Shown: positions 34,701 to 41,471 of the stretch, in pieces
Numbering within the stretch: the stretch's first letter is position 1
How the letters are laid out: the number at the start of each line of letters is the position of its first letter
Source: Brenneria salicis ATCC 15712 = DSM 30166
Lineage (GTDB): Bacteria > Pseudomonadota > Gammaproteobacteria > Enterobacterales > Enterobacteriaceae
DNA: 64,000 bases
Assembly (NCBI RefSeq): GCF_003315515.1
Contig: NZ_QNRY01000016.1
Location: 1-64,000, forward strand
Reading direction: 5' to 3'
The notes under the pieces: model-generated
Databases searched by the model: none
What the model saw: only the letters and a program-made list of their open reading frames with translations
What the model was told of the DNA's origin: nothing
Program-made: the position numbers and the translations under genes

Positions 34701-37580
34701 GGCAGTCTGACGCTGGTACAGACATTGACCACGGAAAACGTGGTCGACTTGGCGCTATCCGCTGACGGCGGCGCACTCTATGTGGTGGATGGCAACTACT
34801 CCGGCCTGCTGGTCTACACCCTGGACGCGGACAGCGGTCAATATGCATTGAGCCAGTCCATCACCGCCGCCACCGGCAGCGAACCTTATCTGTTCACCGC
34901 CGTGGGCGTCGAGGTGGTGGGCGACTACGCGTATGTGGTTACCGATCCGGTCGCCGAGACGGTCGCCAATACCCTGATCGTCTATCAACGCGCTGAGGAC
35001 GGCACGCTCGGCGCACTCGCCTGGCTGCGTGACGGCGCGCTGGCCGGCGCAAGTACGGTCGATATGTCCAGCCCCGTCGATATCGCCGTTTCCAGCGATG
35101 GCGGAACGATTTATGTCGCCAGCGAGGACGGCGTCGCCGTATTCAGCCTTGACGCCGCCAGCGGCGCGTTAAGTTACCTCGGCGCGGTGAGCGGCCTGTC
35201 CAACGTCACCTCCATCGCGCTGTCTGGCGACGATGGCACGTTGTATGTCACCGGTTCGGATAGCGGCATCAGCCGCTACAAGTCTGATGCCGGCGCATTG
35301 ACGCTGCTTGAAACGCTCTCCGGCGCGTCGACAACCGCACTGGCTGACGCGCAGCGCGTGGTGACCGGCGCTCACGGCGCGGTGGCGGTCATCGGCGGCG
35401 GCGGTTTGGTCAGCCTGAACGATGCGCTGACGGACATATCCCTTGATTATCACGAGCAGGGAACAGTCGTGCTGGCTGACGTCATCACCCTCAGCGACGC
35501 GGATTACGATGCGCTGGCCGATGGCGCGGGCAACTACAACGGCGCAACCATCACGGTTATCCGTGAAGGCGGCGCCGACAGCGCCGACAGTTACAGCATG
35601 GCCGACGGCAACGGCCTGACGCTGGCGGACGGCACGCTCTGGCTGGACGGCGCGGCCATCGCCACCTTCACCAACAGCGGCGGCGCGCTGACGGTAACCT
35701 TTACCGCCGAGGTGACGACTGCCGTCGCCAATCGGGTGCTGCAACAGATTAGCTATACCAACACCAGCGCCGATCCCGGCGCGAGCATTCGGCTGGTTAT
35801 CGGCGTGAACGATGCCTACTTCGCCAGCGCCAGCGCGACGCTGATGTTGAGCATCACCGAGGTTAACGATGCTCCCGTGTTGACGAGCGTGCCAGCCAAC
35901 GCCAGCTATGCGGAAGACGGCGCGTCCGCCAGTTTGTTCAGCGATACTACGGTTTCCACCGTAGAAGCGGATCAGACGATTAATACCCTCACGCTGACCG
36001 TCTCCGGGCTGAGTGATGGCGCCAACGAGACACTGACGATTGACGGCGCCGTGGTGACGCTGGTCGCCGGTTCCGGCGCCACGGCGAGCGGTTACGTCTA
36101 TCGTGTGTCGGTTAGCGACGGCGTCGCCACCGTGGTGATCGCCAGCGAGTCCGGCATGTCCGCCAGCGAGACGGCCGCGCTGGTCAATGGCATCGCTTAC
36201 GCCAACGCCATCGATGATCCGACTCAGGGCGTGCGTACCGTCACGCTAAGCGCGATCCAGGACAACGGCGGCAGCGCGAACGGCGGCGGCGATATCAGCG
36301 TGTTTGATATCGCCGCCACGGTTAGCGTCGCCGCGGTCAACGACGCGCCGCTACTAAGCGCGACGCCGGCCAATCCGGGCTACACAGCGGGTGACGGAGC
36401 GGTAAGGTTATTTGATGGCGTTAGCGTTTCCACCATCGAAAACGGTCAGTCCATTGTCGCGCTGACCGTGACCGTCTCCGGCGTCGTGGACGCAGCCGAG
36501 AACCTGATCATCGACGGGACCACCGTCATGTTGACCGATGGCGCTATATTCACCACCTCCAGCGGCCTGAGCGTCACGGTCGCGCTCGACAACGGCACCG
36601 CCACGCTGACCATCGGCAGCGGCGGGGGCATCGATACCACAACCGCCGCTGCGCTGGTCGAGGGACTGGCCTATACCAATACCAGCACTATCGTCACCAG
36701 CGGCGAACGCGCCGTTACTCTGGCCGCCATCCGGGACGACGGCGGCAACGCCAATAACGGCACGGATACCGCCGCGCCGAACATTTCGGCGGTAGTGAGT
36801 ATCGCCAACAGCGCGCCGCAGGCCACGGACAGTGAAGCGACTCTGCCGCAAGCCACGCAGTCGGCGGCATACCGCGCCGTGCTGCCGTCTGATTGGTTCA
36901 GCGACGTTAACGGCGACGCGCTGGTCTGGCGGCTTGAGGGATTGCCGGACGGTCTGAGCTTTGACGCCGCTACGCTGACCATCAGCGGCAAAACGCGGGC
37001 CGTCGGCAGTTTCGATCTGACGCTGACGGTGAGCGACGGTCAGGGCGGAACGGCGACCCGGTTCCTGACGCTGGAGGTCGATAAACCACCGGTGACGCCG
37101 GTGGTTTTGCCCCTGACCGGCATGCCGGGCGACATGATGACGCCCTGGTGGGAAGCGCGCCAGGATGAACGCCAGCGGCAGAACGAGACGATAAGCATTG
37201 CGCTGCGCGGGACAGCGCCGTTGACGGCGTCCGGTCCGGCGGCTGAACCTGCGCCGCTGTCCGGCGAGGCATTGTCAACGTCGCAGTATCCGCTGGTGAA
37301 CGGGGAAATAGATTACGCAGATACGCCCTGGCGGTTGGAACCCATTATGACGCCGCTGATGCCAGCGCTGGAAGCGGTGGATTTTTCATCGCTGCGGACG
37401 ACGAATGCGCCGGTCAGCGCGGCGGAAAAGGGTTTGACCGGGTTGCGCATGCCGCTGGCGGAGGGCGCGGAGGGAAAGGCGGCGTTCTCCGCGCAACTGC
37501 AACAGTCGCAGACCGAGTTTGACGAACTTCTGAGCGCATTGAATCAGTTAACGGAAAAGCGGGCGTCACCCGCGCAGTGA
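28716..37580 (+). CDS. Giant repeat protein with LEPR-type N-terminus (putative surface adhesin)
   Basis: 2954 residues. There is no Sec signal; the N-terminus is basic and carries WALEPRMMFDAAV (about 18-30), the LEPR-type motif of very large exported repeat proteins. Repeats, approximate: a first cadherin-like unit (40-200); beta-propeller-like blocks at 207-535, 868-1245 and 1891-2238 (units such as DGGTLYVTGSDSGISRY); SDADYDAL/NRVLQQISYTN modules after each propeller; putative-Ig (He_PIG-like) units at 685-860 and 2701-2790 (GLPDGLSFDAATLTISG); five related units of 150-170 residues at 1395-1888 and 2385-2698. There is a proline-rich C-terminal tail (2790-2954). I see no RTX glycine repeats or cell-wall anchor. 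Export by the downstream genes is inferred from operon structure. Confidence 0.85.
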   Translation: MTYSRSAARRRLPQQAWALEPRMMFDAAVATTAAEVVTATDTAPGVTASGAEATISIDDGSTAQSVDLFSGVTVANDAGGEELNSLVITVDSSGGNQALIIDGSTIALTATTTPGTTTHNGYTYSVSLSGDSATITLSIASSEAYAATDVAALIDGIAYSTLDNTVESGSVTVTLTSLSDGGGETAELGIHSTIAITSTINVAPVLSDDGALEAAESFTSDALGGSAAVVYSGDGQYAYVGGESGISVFAVDDAGRLTLVETLGVDGLSSVTEMASSADGASIYAIDSGSNVYVFSVGADGSLSYTAAVSSGDTTRNIAISDDGAYVYVTTQYNGMTVFTRDAGTGALTHLQTVDESSLGVVRAETVISANGYVFVIGDQTSFVADSDTLAVLKINDGGTLTMISSVTADATRFSSSTYSMAVSQDAALLYLASSSGGIQVYRFDGGELTLMDSVTLDGVTSIALSGDGSLLYAAASDGTINVYAAGGSGNLTLASSIVAGNGANDIAVSSNGLSVLAAGSGGVTRYSAAQTLVQNSQAVFASGITLADSNFDTLSDGEGNYKGASISVSPSVTGGSFGFADGNDLIYSDGVISLDGSAIATLSESDGALTVTFTDDTTTEVANRVLQQIAYGNDSATVGSYVLLTVAVSDGALTSNSVIATLRINGEPQVNSDTAAGYALSKATSETAYSFTLFSGLFNDADGDSLTWGVSGLPDGLTFDAATRTISGAATEVGTFTLTVTAADATGASAALDLDLVIEQIVNRAPEVNEDADTTLAIFTESESGSITLDSGLFSDADSLYGDNLSWNVSGLPDGLSFDAATLTLSGTASAARDYTLTVTATDQSGASAASELTLRVITQAEADNSGPGLVGDASALTYASDGSLSGFSQYVNSITLSNDGTILVIAASTSNNGNGDSYLYVYRRDTSSGELALLQTFTQGTENDGDDANGIELDGLSGITSVSYSSDGSLLYLSGYASTGNSSAYSISVFSVGDEGSLTLVDQVADIAEKVLQIAVAQDSGAFYALSATTIYAYRIGDDGALTAIDAYTPESGFGTAVAMQIDDGGGVYVLSGGRLTVYTAAADGGLSYAGQLTRSGTTLTWSDAAGATATAGTLDSTGAFNGANAFVVSDAGYLYLTTGNGFLTTLQYDRSTNAMRLVDAVSAYSSLAQYPHGIALSQDGTTLYVTSAASSRLVIYTIGEEGEPIYANTVTTSGGISKLVVSADGQSVYGGRNLYFGTPLLSVIGATGVTVAYTEGGTINPVASVVLSDADYDALNGGAGNYNGATITLVRTDGAYGNDSYGFTDGNGLTLADGVISLNGAAIATLVSADGTLTVAFTADVATATANRVLQQISYTNASSDPGSSTSLTLSVADQYASSRFDLLLSVAVINNAPVLQTESQNVTYISGGSAVKLFNDSMLSGGEDDQAISAITLTVAGLVDGEHEKLLLNGNYVSLTDGTSLSSYVMVDIVESDGSVNSYTYVYNIDVSVTDGVATVTLSNSDGLPTAVAEAVVNSIAYLNTAYENALEDATTGERAITLTSIQDNGGTSNGGVDTTALAIGATVTVSLTNGAPVITASGASNNYVEKGEAAAIFSDVAVSAGEPGQTFINIELTVSGLSDGDSEVLVIDGTAVALTADAYGETTNGYGYYVSLEGDTATLYLYSSDGIAVSDATALIAGLAYANQSDDPTLGTRTIRLTTFQDNGGTANGGVDTVSPDIAASVTVVAVNDAPLVSATPVDTIYATAGGSAALFSDVVISTVESDQRIASITFTVSGLVDGSRETLTVGGTRIALVDGGGTLDNGDSYTVTLNGDTAIVTIGSASGMAVDAAVSLIEQTRYANFSNTQTAGLRTISLSVQDSGGQDNGGSDTTTLDAVAAIDVVNNSAPEFSAGADYTSLEAATSLTAVSGLADIASGILSPDGAYLYVVSSAGDIAILSRNAGSGELTLLQTLDSGVSSVSLIEASDDGGTIALLGEQGDGITLFARNGADGSLTLVQTLTTENVVDLALSADGGALYVVDGNYSGLLVYTLDADSGQYALSQSITAATGSEPYLFTAVGVEVVGDYAYVVTDPVAETVANTLIVYQRAEDGTLGALAWLRDGALAGASTVDMSSPVDIAVSSDGGTIYVASEDGVAVFSLDAASGALSYLGAVSGLSNVTSIALSGDDGTLYVTGSDSGISRYKSDAGALTLLETLSGASTTALADAQRVVTGAHGAVAVIGGGGLVSLNDALTDISLDYHEQGTVVLADVITLSDADYDALADGAGNYNGATITVIREGGADSADSYSMADGNGLTLADGTLWLDGAAIATFTNSGGALTVTFTAEVTTAVANRVLQQISYTNTSADPGASIRLVIGVNDAYFASASATLMLSITEVNDAPVLTSVPANASYAEDGASASLFSDTTVSTVEADQTINTLTLTVSGLSDGANETLTIDGAVVTLVAGSGATASGYVYRVSVSDGVATVVIASESGMSASETAALVNGIAYANAIDDPTQGVRTVTLSAIQDNGGSANGGGDISVFDIAATVSVAAVNDAPLLSATPANPGYTAGDGAVRLFDGVSVSTIENGQSIVALTVTVSGVVDAAENLIIDGTTVMLTDGAIFTTSSGLSVTVALDNGTATLTIGSGGGIDTTTAAALVEGLAYTNTSTIVTSGERAVTLAAIRDDGGNANNGTDTAAPNISAVVSIANSAPQATDSEATLPQATQSAAYRAVLPSDWFSDVNGDALVWRLEGLPDGLSFDAATLTISGKTRAVGSFDLTLTVSDGQGGTATRFLTLEVDKPPVTPVVLPLTGMPGDMMTPWWEARQDERQRQNETISIALRGTAPLTASGPAAEPAPLSGEALSTSQYPLVNGEIDYADTPWRLEPIMTPLMPALEAVDFSSLRTTNAPVSAAEKGLTGLRMPLAEGAEGKAAFSAQLQQSQTEFDELLSALNQLTEKRASPAQ

Positions 37581-37642
37581 CGCGAATTTTTCTCAATATA
37601 CATAACAATATCAACACACGACATGAGATGGGGAGAACCCTG

Positions 37643-39367
37643 GTGAATCAGCACATAGCAAAACTCTGTGAGAGTCGGCAAAGAACGGCTGGCAAGCCAA
37701 CATCCGCCGGTTCTCAGGCGCTGAAAGTGGCCGTCGCGCTGGCTTGTCTGGGACTGGCCGGTTGTGCGGTAAAACCTGAACCGGTGACGACGGAGCAGCA
37801 AGTGGCGCAGGCATTAAGCGATCGCACGCGGATGTTCGCCGATCAGGAGCCGGTACGCGGCATCATTACGCTGGATGAAGCGATTGCCCGCGCGCTGAAA
37901 TACAACCTGCAACAGCGGGTCGCGTTAATGGAACAGGCGATGGAGGATAACCTGATCGGCGTTTCCAGTCTGGATATGTTGCCGAAGCTGGCGGCGCGGG
38001 CCGGGCTGCAAACGCGCAACAATGTGGCGGGTTCCAGCAGTGAGTCGGTGACCACCGGCGAGCAGTCGCTGGAAGCGTCCACCAGTCAGGATAAAGCCCT
38101 GCGCAGCGCAGATCTGTCGCTGAGTTGGAATGTGCTGGATTTCGGCATCAGTTATTTCAACGCCAAAGTACAGGCGAATAAGTCTCTGGCCGCCGAAGAG
38201 CGCCGTCGCCGCGTGGTGGCGGACATTACCCGTCAGGTACGCACCGCCTATTGGGAAGCGGCCAGCGCCCAACGTTTGCAGCCGGAGGTGACGGCGGCGC
38301 TGGCAGAGGCGCGTCAGGCGCTGGCCTACGCCCGTCAGACCGAGCAGCAGCGTTTGCTGGCGCCGGTAGAAGCGCTGCGTTTCCAAAAAAACATGCTGGA
38401 AATGGTGCGCCAGCTTGAGATCGTCGATAGCGATCTGGTGATGGCCAAGTCCCGGCTGGCATCATTGATGAACTTATCGCCCGCCAGCAAATTTGATGTG
38501 GTCGTCCCCGGCGAAAGCAGTCTGGTCACGCCGAAACTGGCCTATACCCTCGACGATCTGGAAAACTTCTCGATGGTGCAACGGCCTGAGGTGCGTGAGG
38601 AAAGCTATCTGGCGCGCAACGCGGTGCTGGAAACCCGTAAATCGCTGTTGCGCCTGTTGCCGGGCGTCTCGCTGTTCGCCGGGATCAATGGCGACAGCAA
38701 CAGTTATCTGGTCAATCATCAGTGGGCCAACGCGGGTGTTCAGGTGAGCGGCAACCTGCTCAATGTGCTCGCCTGGTCGCCGGTGAAACGTGCGGGCGAA
38801 GCGAACGAAGAACTGGCGGAGGTGCGGCGTCAGGCGCTGCGCATGGCGGTATTGACCCAGGTGAATGTGGCGTGGCAGGAGTATCGGCAAAGTACGCGCA
38901 TGTTCAATCGCTATCAGGAACTGGCGCGTATTCAGCGCGGGATCCTTCATCAGACCGAACTGACGGTGCAAAACCGGGCGGCGACGCAGATGGAGCAGGT
39001 GCGCGTCAGCACGGAAACCATCCTCACCACGCGCGCGCGCGACCGTAGCTTTGCGCAGGTACAGAATGCGTTAGGCGCGGTGTATCAGGCCGCGGGGCTG
39101 GATGTGCTGCCCGATAACGTCAGCAATACCAGTCTGGCCGCATTGAGCAACACTATCGCCCACACCACCGGGAATATTGAACGCGGCGCGCTGCCGGTTC
39201 CCCGGTTGGCGCTGGTCGCCGCGCCCGCGCCAGCCGCGGCGACGGCGACGTCCGTTGTCGGTAATCCGGCGGCGACGCCCGCGACCGCCAGCGTGAAGCC
39301 GTATCGCGTGGTGAATACCGACATGTGGGATAACCTGCAATCCTTACAGGCAGGAGGAACGCGCTGA
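37643..39367 (+). CDS. TolC/OprM-type outer-membrane efflux lipoprotein
   Basis: About 574 residues. I start at the GTG at 37643, five bases after GGGGAGA; in-frame starts at 37628 (ATG) and 37577 (GTG overlapping the giant gene) are less well placed. A basic N-terminus leads to the lipobox LGLAGCAV. Two outer-membrane factor repeats follow, rich in coiled-coil heptads: ITLDEAIARALKYNLQQRVALMEQAMEDN opens the first, and LNVLAWSPVKRAGEANEELAEVRRQALRMAVLTQVNVAWQEYRQ lies in the second. The C-terminus is a long Ala/Pro/Thr-rich tail. It should form the outer-membrane duct for the adaptor proteins encoded next. It overlaps the following gene by one base. Confidence 0.85.
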   Translation: MNQHIAKLCESRQRTAGKPTSAGSQALKVAVALACLGLAGCAVKPEPVTTEQQVAQALSDRTRMFADQEPVRGIITLDEAIARALKYNLQQRVALMEQAMEDNLIGVSSLDMLPKLAARAGLQTRNNVAGSSSESVTTGEQSLEASTSQDKALRSADLSLSWNVLDFGISYFNAKVQANKSLAAEERRRRVVADITRQVRTAYWEAASAQRLQPEVTAALAEARQALAYARQTEQQRLLAPVEALRFQKNMLEMVRQLEIVDSDLVMAKSRLASLMNLSPASKFDVVVPGESSLVTPKLAYTLDDLENFSMVQRPEVREESYLARNAVLETRKSLLRLLPGVSLFAGINGDSNSYLVNHQWANAGVQVSGNLLNVLAWSPVKRAGEANEELAEVRRQALRMAVLTQVNVAWQEYRQSTRMFNRYQELARIQRGILHQTELTVQNRAATQMEQVRVSTETILTTRARDRSFAQVQNALGAVYQAAGLDVLPDNVSNTSLAALSNTIAHTTGNIERGALPVPRLALVAAPAPAAATATSVVGNPAATPATASVKPYRVVNTDMWDNLQSLQAGGTR

Positions 39368-40110
39368 TGGGACGGCGGTCATGGGGACTGGCCGGCGCGT
39401 TAATGGCGCCGCTGATGGCGCTGGCGGCGGAGTCCGGCGATATTCGCGTACAGCTTAGCGCCCAGCGTTATACCGTTCTGTCCAGCGAAATTGCCGCTAA
39501 AATCACCGATATTACGGTAAAAGAGGGCGAGCATTTTAAACAGGGCGATACGCTGCTGACGTTCGACTGTGCGGTGTTGAAGGAAAAACTGAACTATTCC
39601 GCCGCCGCCGAAAATGCGGCGCATAAGAAACTGACGATCGCCAACCGGTTGGATAAGCTCAATTCGATTAGCCTGTCTGACGTGGATCAGGCGCGCTCGG
39701 CGGTTGTCATGGCGCAGGCGGAAAGCGGCGTCAACCGCGCCATGTTGCAACGTTGCGCCATCAAAGCGCCGTTTTCCGGCCGGGTTACGGAAACCCGGGT
39801 AAAACGCTGGGAATCGGTGGCGGAAGGCAAGGAACTGCTGGCGATTTACGATGACAGCGCCTTTGAACTGGAAATGATCGTCCCTTCCCGTTGGCTGGTG
39901 TGGTTAAAACAAGGCAATGCGTTTCAGGTGACGCTGGATGAAACCGGGTTGAGCTATGCGGCGCAAATCAGTCGTATCTCCTCGGCGGTCGATCCCGTCA
40001 GTCAATCGGTGAAAGTGTTTGGCCGTATTACCCAATCCACCGCCGGACTGTTGCCGGGGATGAGCGGGGTGGCGCAAATCGCGCCGCCAGCGGCAGGCGA
40101 CGCGCCATGA
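39367..40110 (+). CDS. Periplasmic adaptor (HlyD/RND-type), short
   Basis: A 247-residue membrane-fusion protein. A signal sequence (GLAGALMAPLMALAAES) is followed by a lipoyl-like half (EIAAKITDITVKEGEHFKQGDTLLTFD), a short helical hairpin (about 60-115), the second lipoyl half (IKAPFSGRVTETRVKRWESVAEGKELLAIYDD) and a beta-barrel domain. It is the first of three adaptors in a row. Its start coincides with the end of the TolC-type gene and its stop overlaps the next gene by four bases. It probably bridges the inner-membrane components to the outer-membrane duct. Confidence 0.85.
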   Translation: MGRRSWGLAGALMAPLMALAAESGDIRVQLSAQRYTVLSSEIAAKITDITVKEGEHFKQGDTLLTFDCAVLKEKLNYSAAAENAAHKKLTIANRLDKLNSISLSDVDQARSAVVMAQAESGVNRAMLQRCAIKAPFSGRVTETRVKRWESVAEGKELLAIYDDSAFELEMIVPSRWLVWLKQGNAFQVTLDETGLSYAAQISRISSAVDPVSQSVKVFGRITQSTAGLLPGMSGVAQIAPPAAGDAP

Positions 40111-41471
40111 CCGGTAATCACACGGCGGCGCGGGCGGCAAACGAGTCGGATAGCCGGTTGGCGGTGCTGGCGGAGTTATTGCAGTTGCAAAGCCGGGCCA
40201 GAGCGCGGGAAACGCCGGACGAACTGGCGTTCCTGATGGTCAACGATACGCACGGGCTGGTGAAATATCGTCAGGCGTTGTTGTGGGATTGTGAAACACA
40301 GCGTCTGCGTACCGCTTCCGGGCTGGCGTCCATTGATGATAATGCGCCGTTTTGCATCGAATTTGGTCGCCTGTGCCGTCAGTGGCAGCAGGAAGATCGT
40401 CAGACTCAATCCTTGCGCTGGCGGGATCTTCCCGTTAATGACCAGTTGCTGTGGCAGGAATATCTGCCTGAATTTTTACTCTGGTTGCCGTTGCGACGTC
40501 CGCAAGGAGAAACCGAAACCCCGCTGGTGCTGATTCTGGCCCGCGACAGCGCCTGGCAGCCAGCGGAATTGCTGTTGCTGGAAAAGCTGGCGGATGCCTA
40601 TTCCCATGCGTGGATCAGCTTGCGCAATACCCGGCGCGCCGACGCCAAACGTCATCCCAGGCGGCGACGCCTGATACTGGCGGGCGCGATCGCGCTATTG
40701 CTGGCGCTGTTGTTCCCGGTGCGCCATTCGGTGCTGGCGCCGGCGGAAATTGTCGCGCACCGTCCGGTGATGGTGCGTGCGCCGGTGGCCGGGGTGGTGG
40801 ACGCTATTCTGGTGCGGCCCAATCAGCAGATTTCCGCCAATCAACCGCTGGTGCGGCTGGATGCCCGCGAACTGGAAAACCGGTTGGAGTCTTCCCGGCA
40901 GGCGTTTGCCACCGCGGACGCCCAGTATCGTCAGGCGCAGCAACAGGCGCTGTTTGACGCCAATAGCAAAGCAAGTCTGGCGGTGTTGCAAAGTCGGCGC
41001 GAGCAGGCGCAGAGCGACATGCGTTTTCTGCAACGGCAACTGGAACGGATGCAACTGGTTTCCCCGCGCGACGGCGTGGCGATCTTTGATGACGCCAGCG
41101 ACTGGATCGGGCGTTCCGTGGCGGTGGGCGAAAGGATCATGATGATTGCCGATCCGCGTGATGTCGAACTGGAGATCCAACTGCCCGCCGCCGATGCCAT
41201 CGCGCTGGAACAGGGCGCGGATGTCCGCCTGTTTCTCAATGTCGCGCCGAATGCGGCGCAACGGGCGCAACTGGCGCAGATTGGCTACCGGGCCGCGCTG
41301 ACGCCGGACAATGTGATGGCCTACCGGCTGAGGGCGCGTTTTACCCAGGATGATCCGCAATTGCGCGTCGGGCTGCAAGGCACGGCGAAAGTGTATGGTC
41401 AGCGCACGCTGATGATTGTCTATCTGTTGCGTAAGCCGCTGGCTTCGCTGCGCGTATGGCTGGGCATGTAA
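40107..41471 (+). CDS. HlyD-type adaptor with N-terminal GAF-like domain
   Basis: 454 residues. The first 175 or so are cytoplasmic and have GAF-like character (helix LAVLAELLQLQSRARARE, then strands around YRQALLWDCETQRLRTASGLA and LLWLPLRRPQGETETPLVLIL). A single membrane helix (LILAGAIALLLALLFPV, about 190-207) is followed by a HlyD region: lipoyl half RAPVAGVVDAILVRPNQQISANQPLVRLD, a coiled coil (about 255-310), and the second half VSPRDGVAIFDD. This places a possible small-molecule sensor in the cytoplasm, joined to an export adaptor in the periplasm. The GAF assignment is by fold impression only. It is coupled to both neighbours by overlaps. Confidence 0.75.
   Translation: MTGNHTAARAANESDSRLAVLAELLQLQSRARARETPDELAFLMVNDTHGLVKYRQALLWDCETQRLRTASGLASIDDNAPFCIEFGRLCRQWQQEDRQTQSLRWRDLPVNDQLLWQEYLPEFLLWLPLRRPQGETETPLVLILARDSAWQPAELLLLEKLADAYSHAWISLRNTRRADAKRHPRRRRLILAGAIALLLALLFPVRHSVLAPAEIVAHRPVMVRAPVAGVVDAILVRPNQQISANQPLVRLDARELENRLESSRQAFATADAQYRQAQQQALFDANSKASLAVLQSRREQAQSDMRFLQRQLERMQLVSPRDGVAIFDDASDWIGRSVAVGERIMMIADPRDVELEIQLPAADAIALEQGADVRLFLNVAPNAAQRAQLAQIGYRAALTPDNVMAYRLRARFTQDDPQLRVGLQGTAKVYGQRTLMIVYLLRKPLASLRVWLGM

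Noticed and set aside
28896..36991. Many long leftward frames opposite the giant gene
   Set aside because: High GC and codon repetition keep the opposite strand open; none has a start signal or protein features.
28716..37580. RTX-type calcium adhesin with a C-terminal type I signal
   Set aside because: I looked for GGxGxDxxx repeats and saw none; the tail is proline-rich and unlike an RTX secretion signal.
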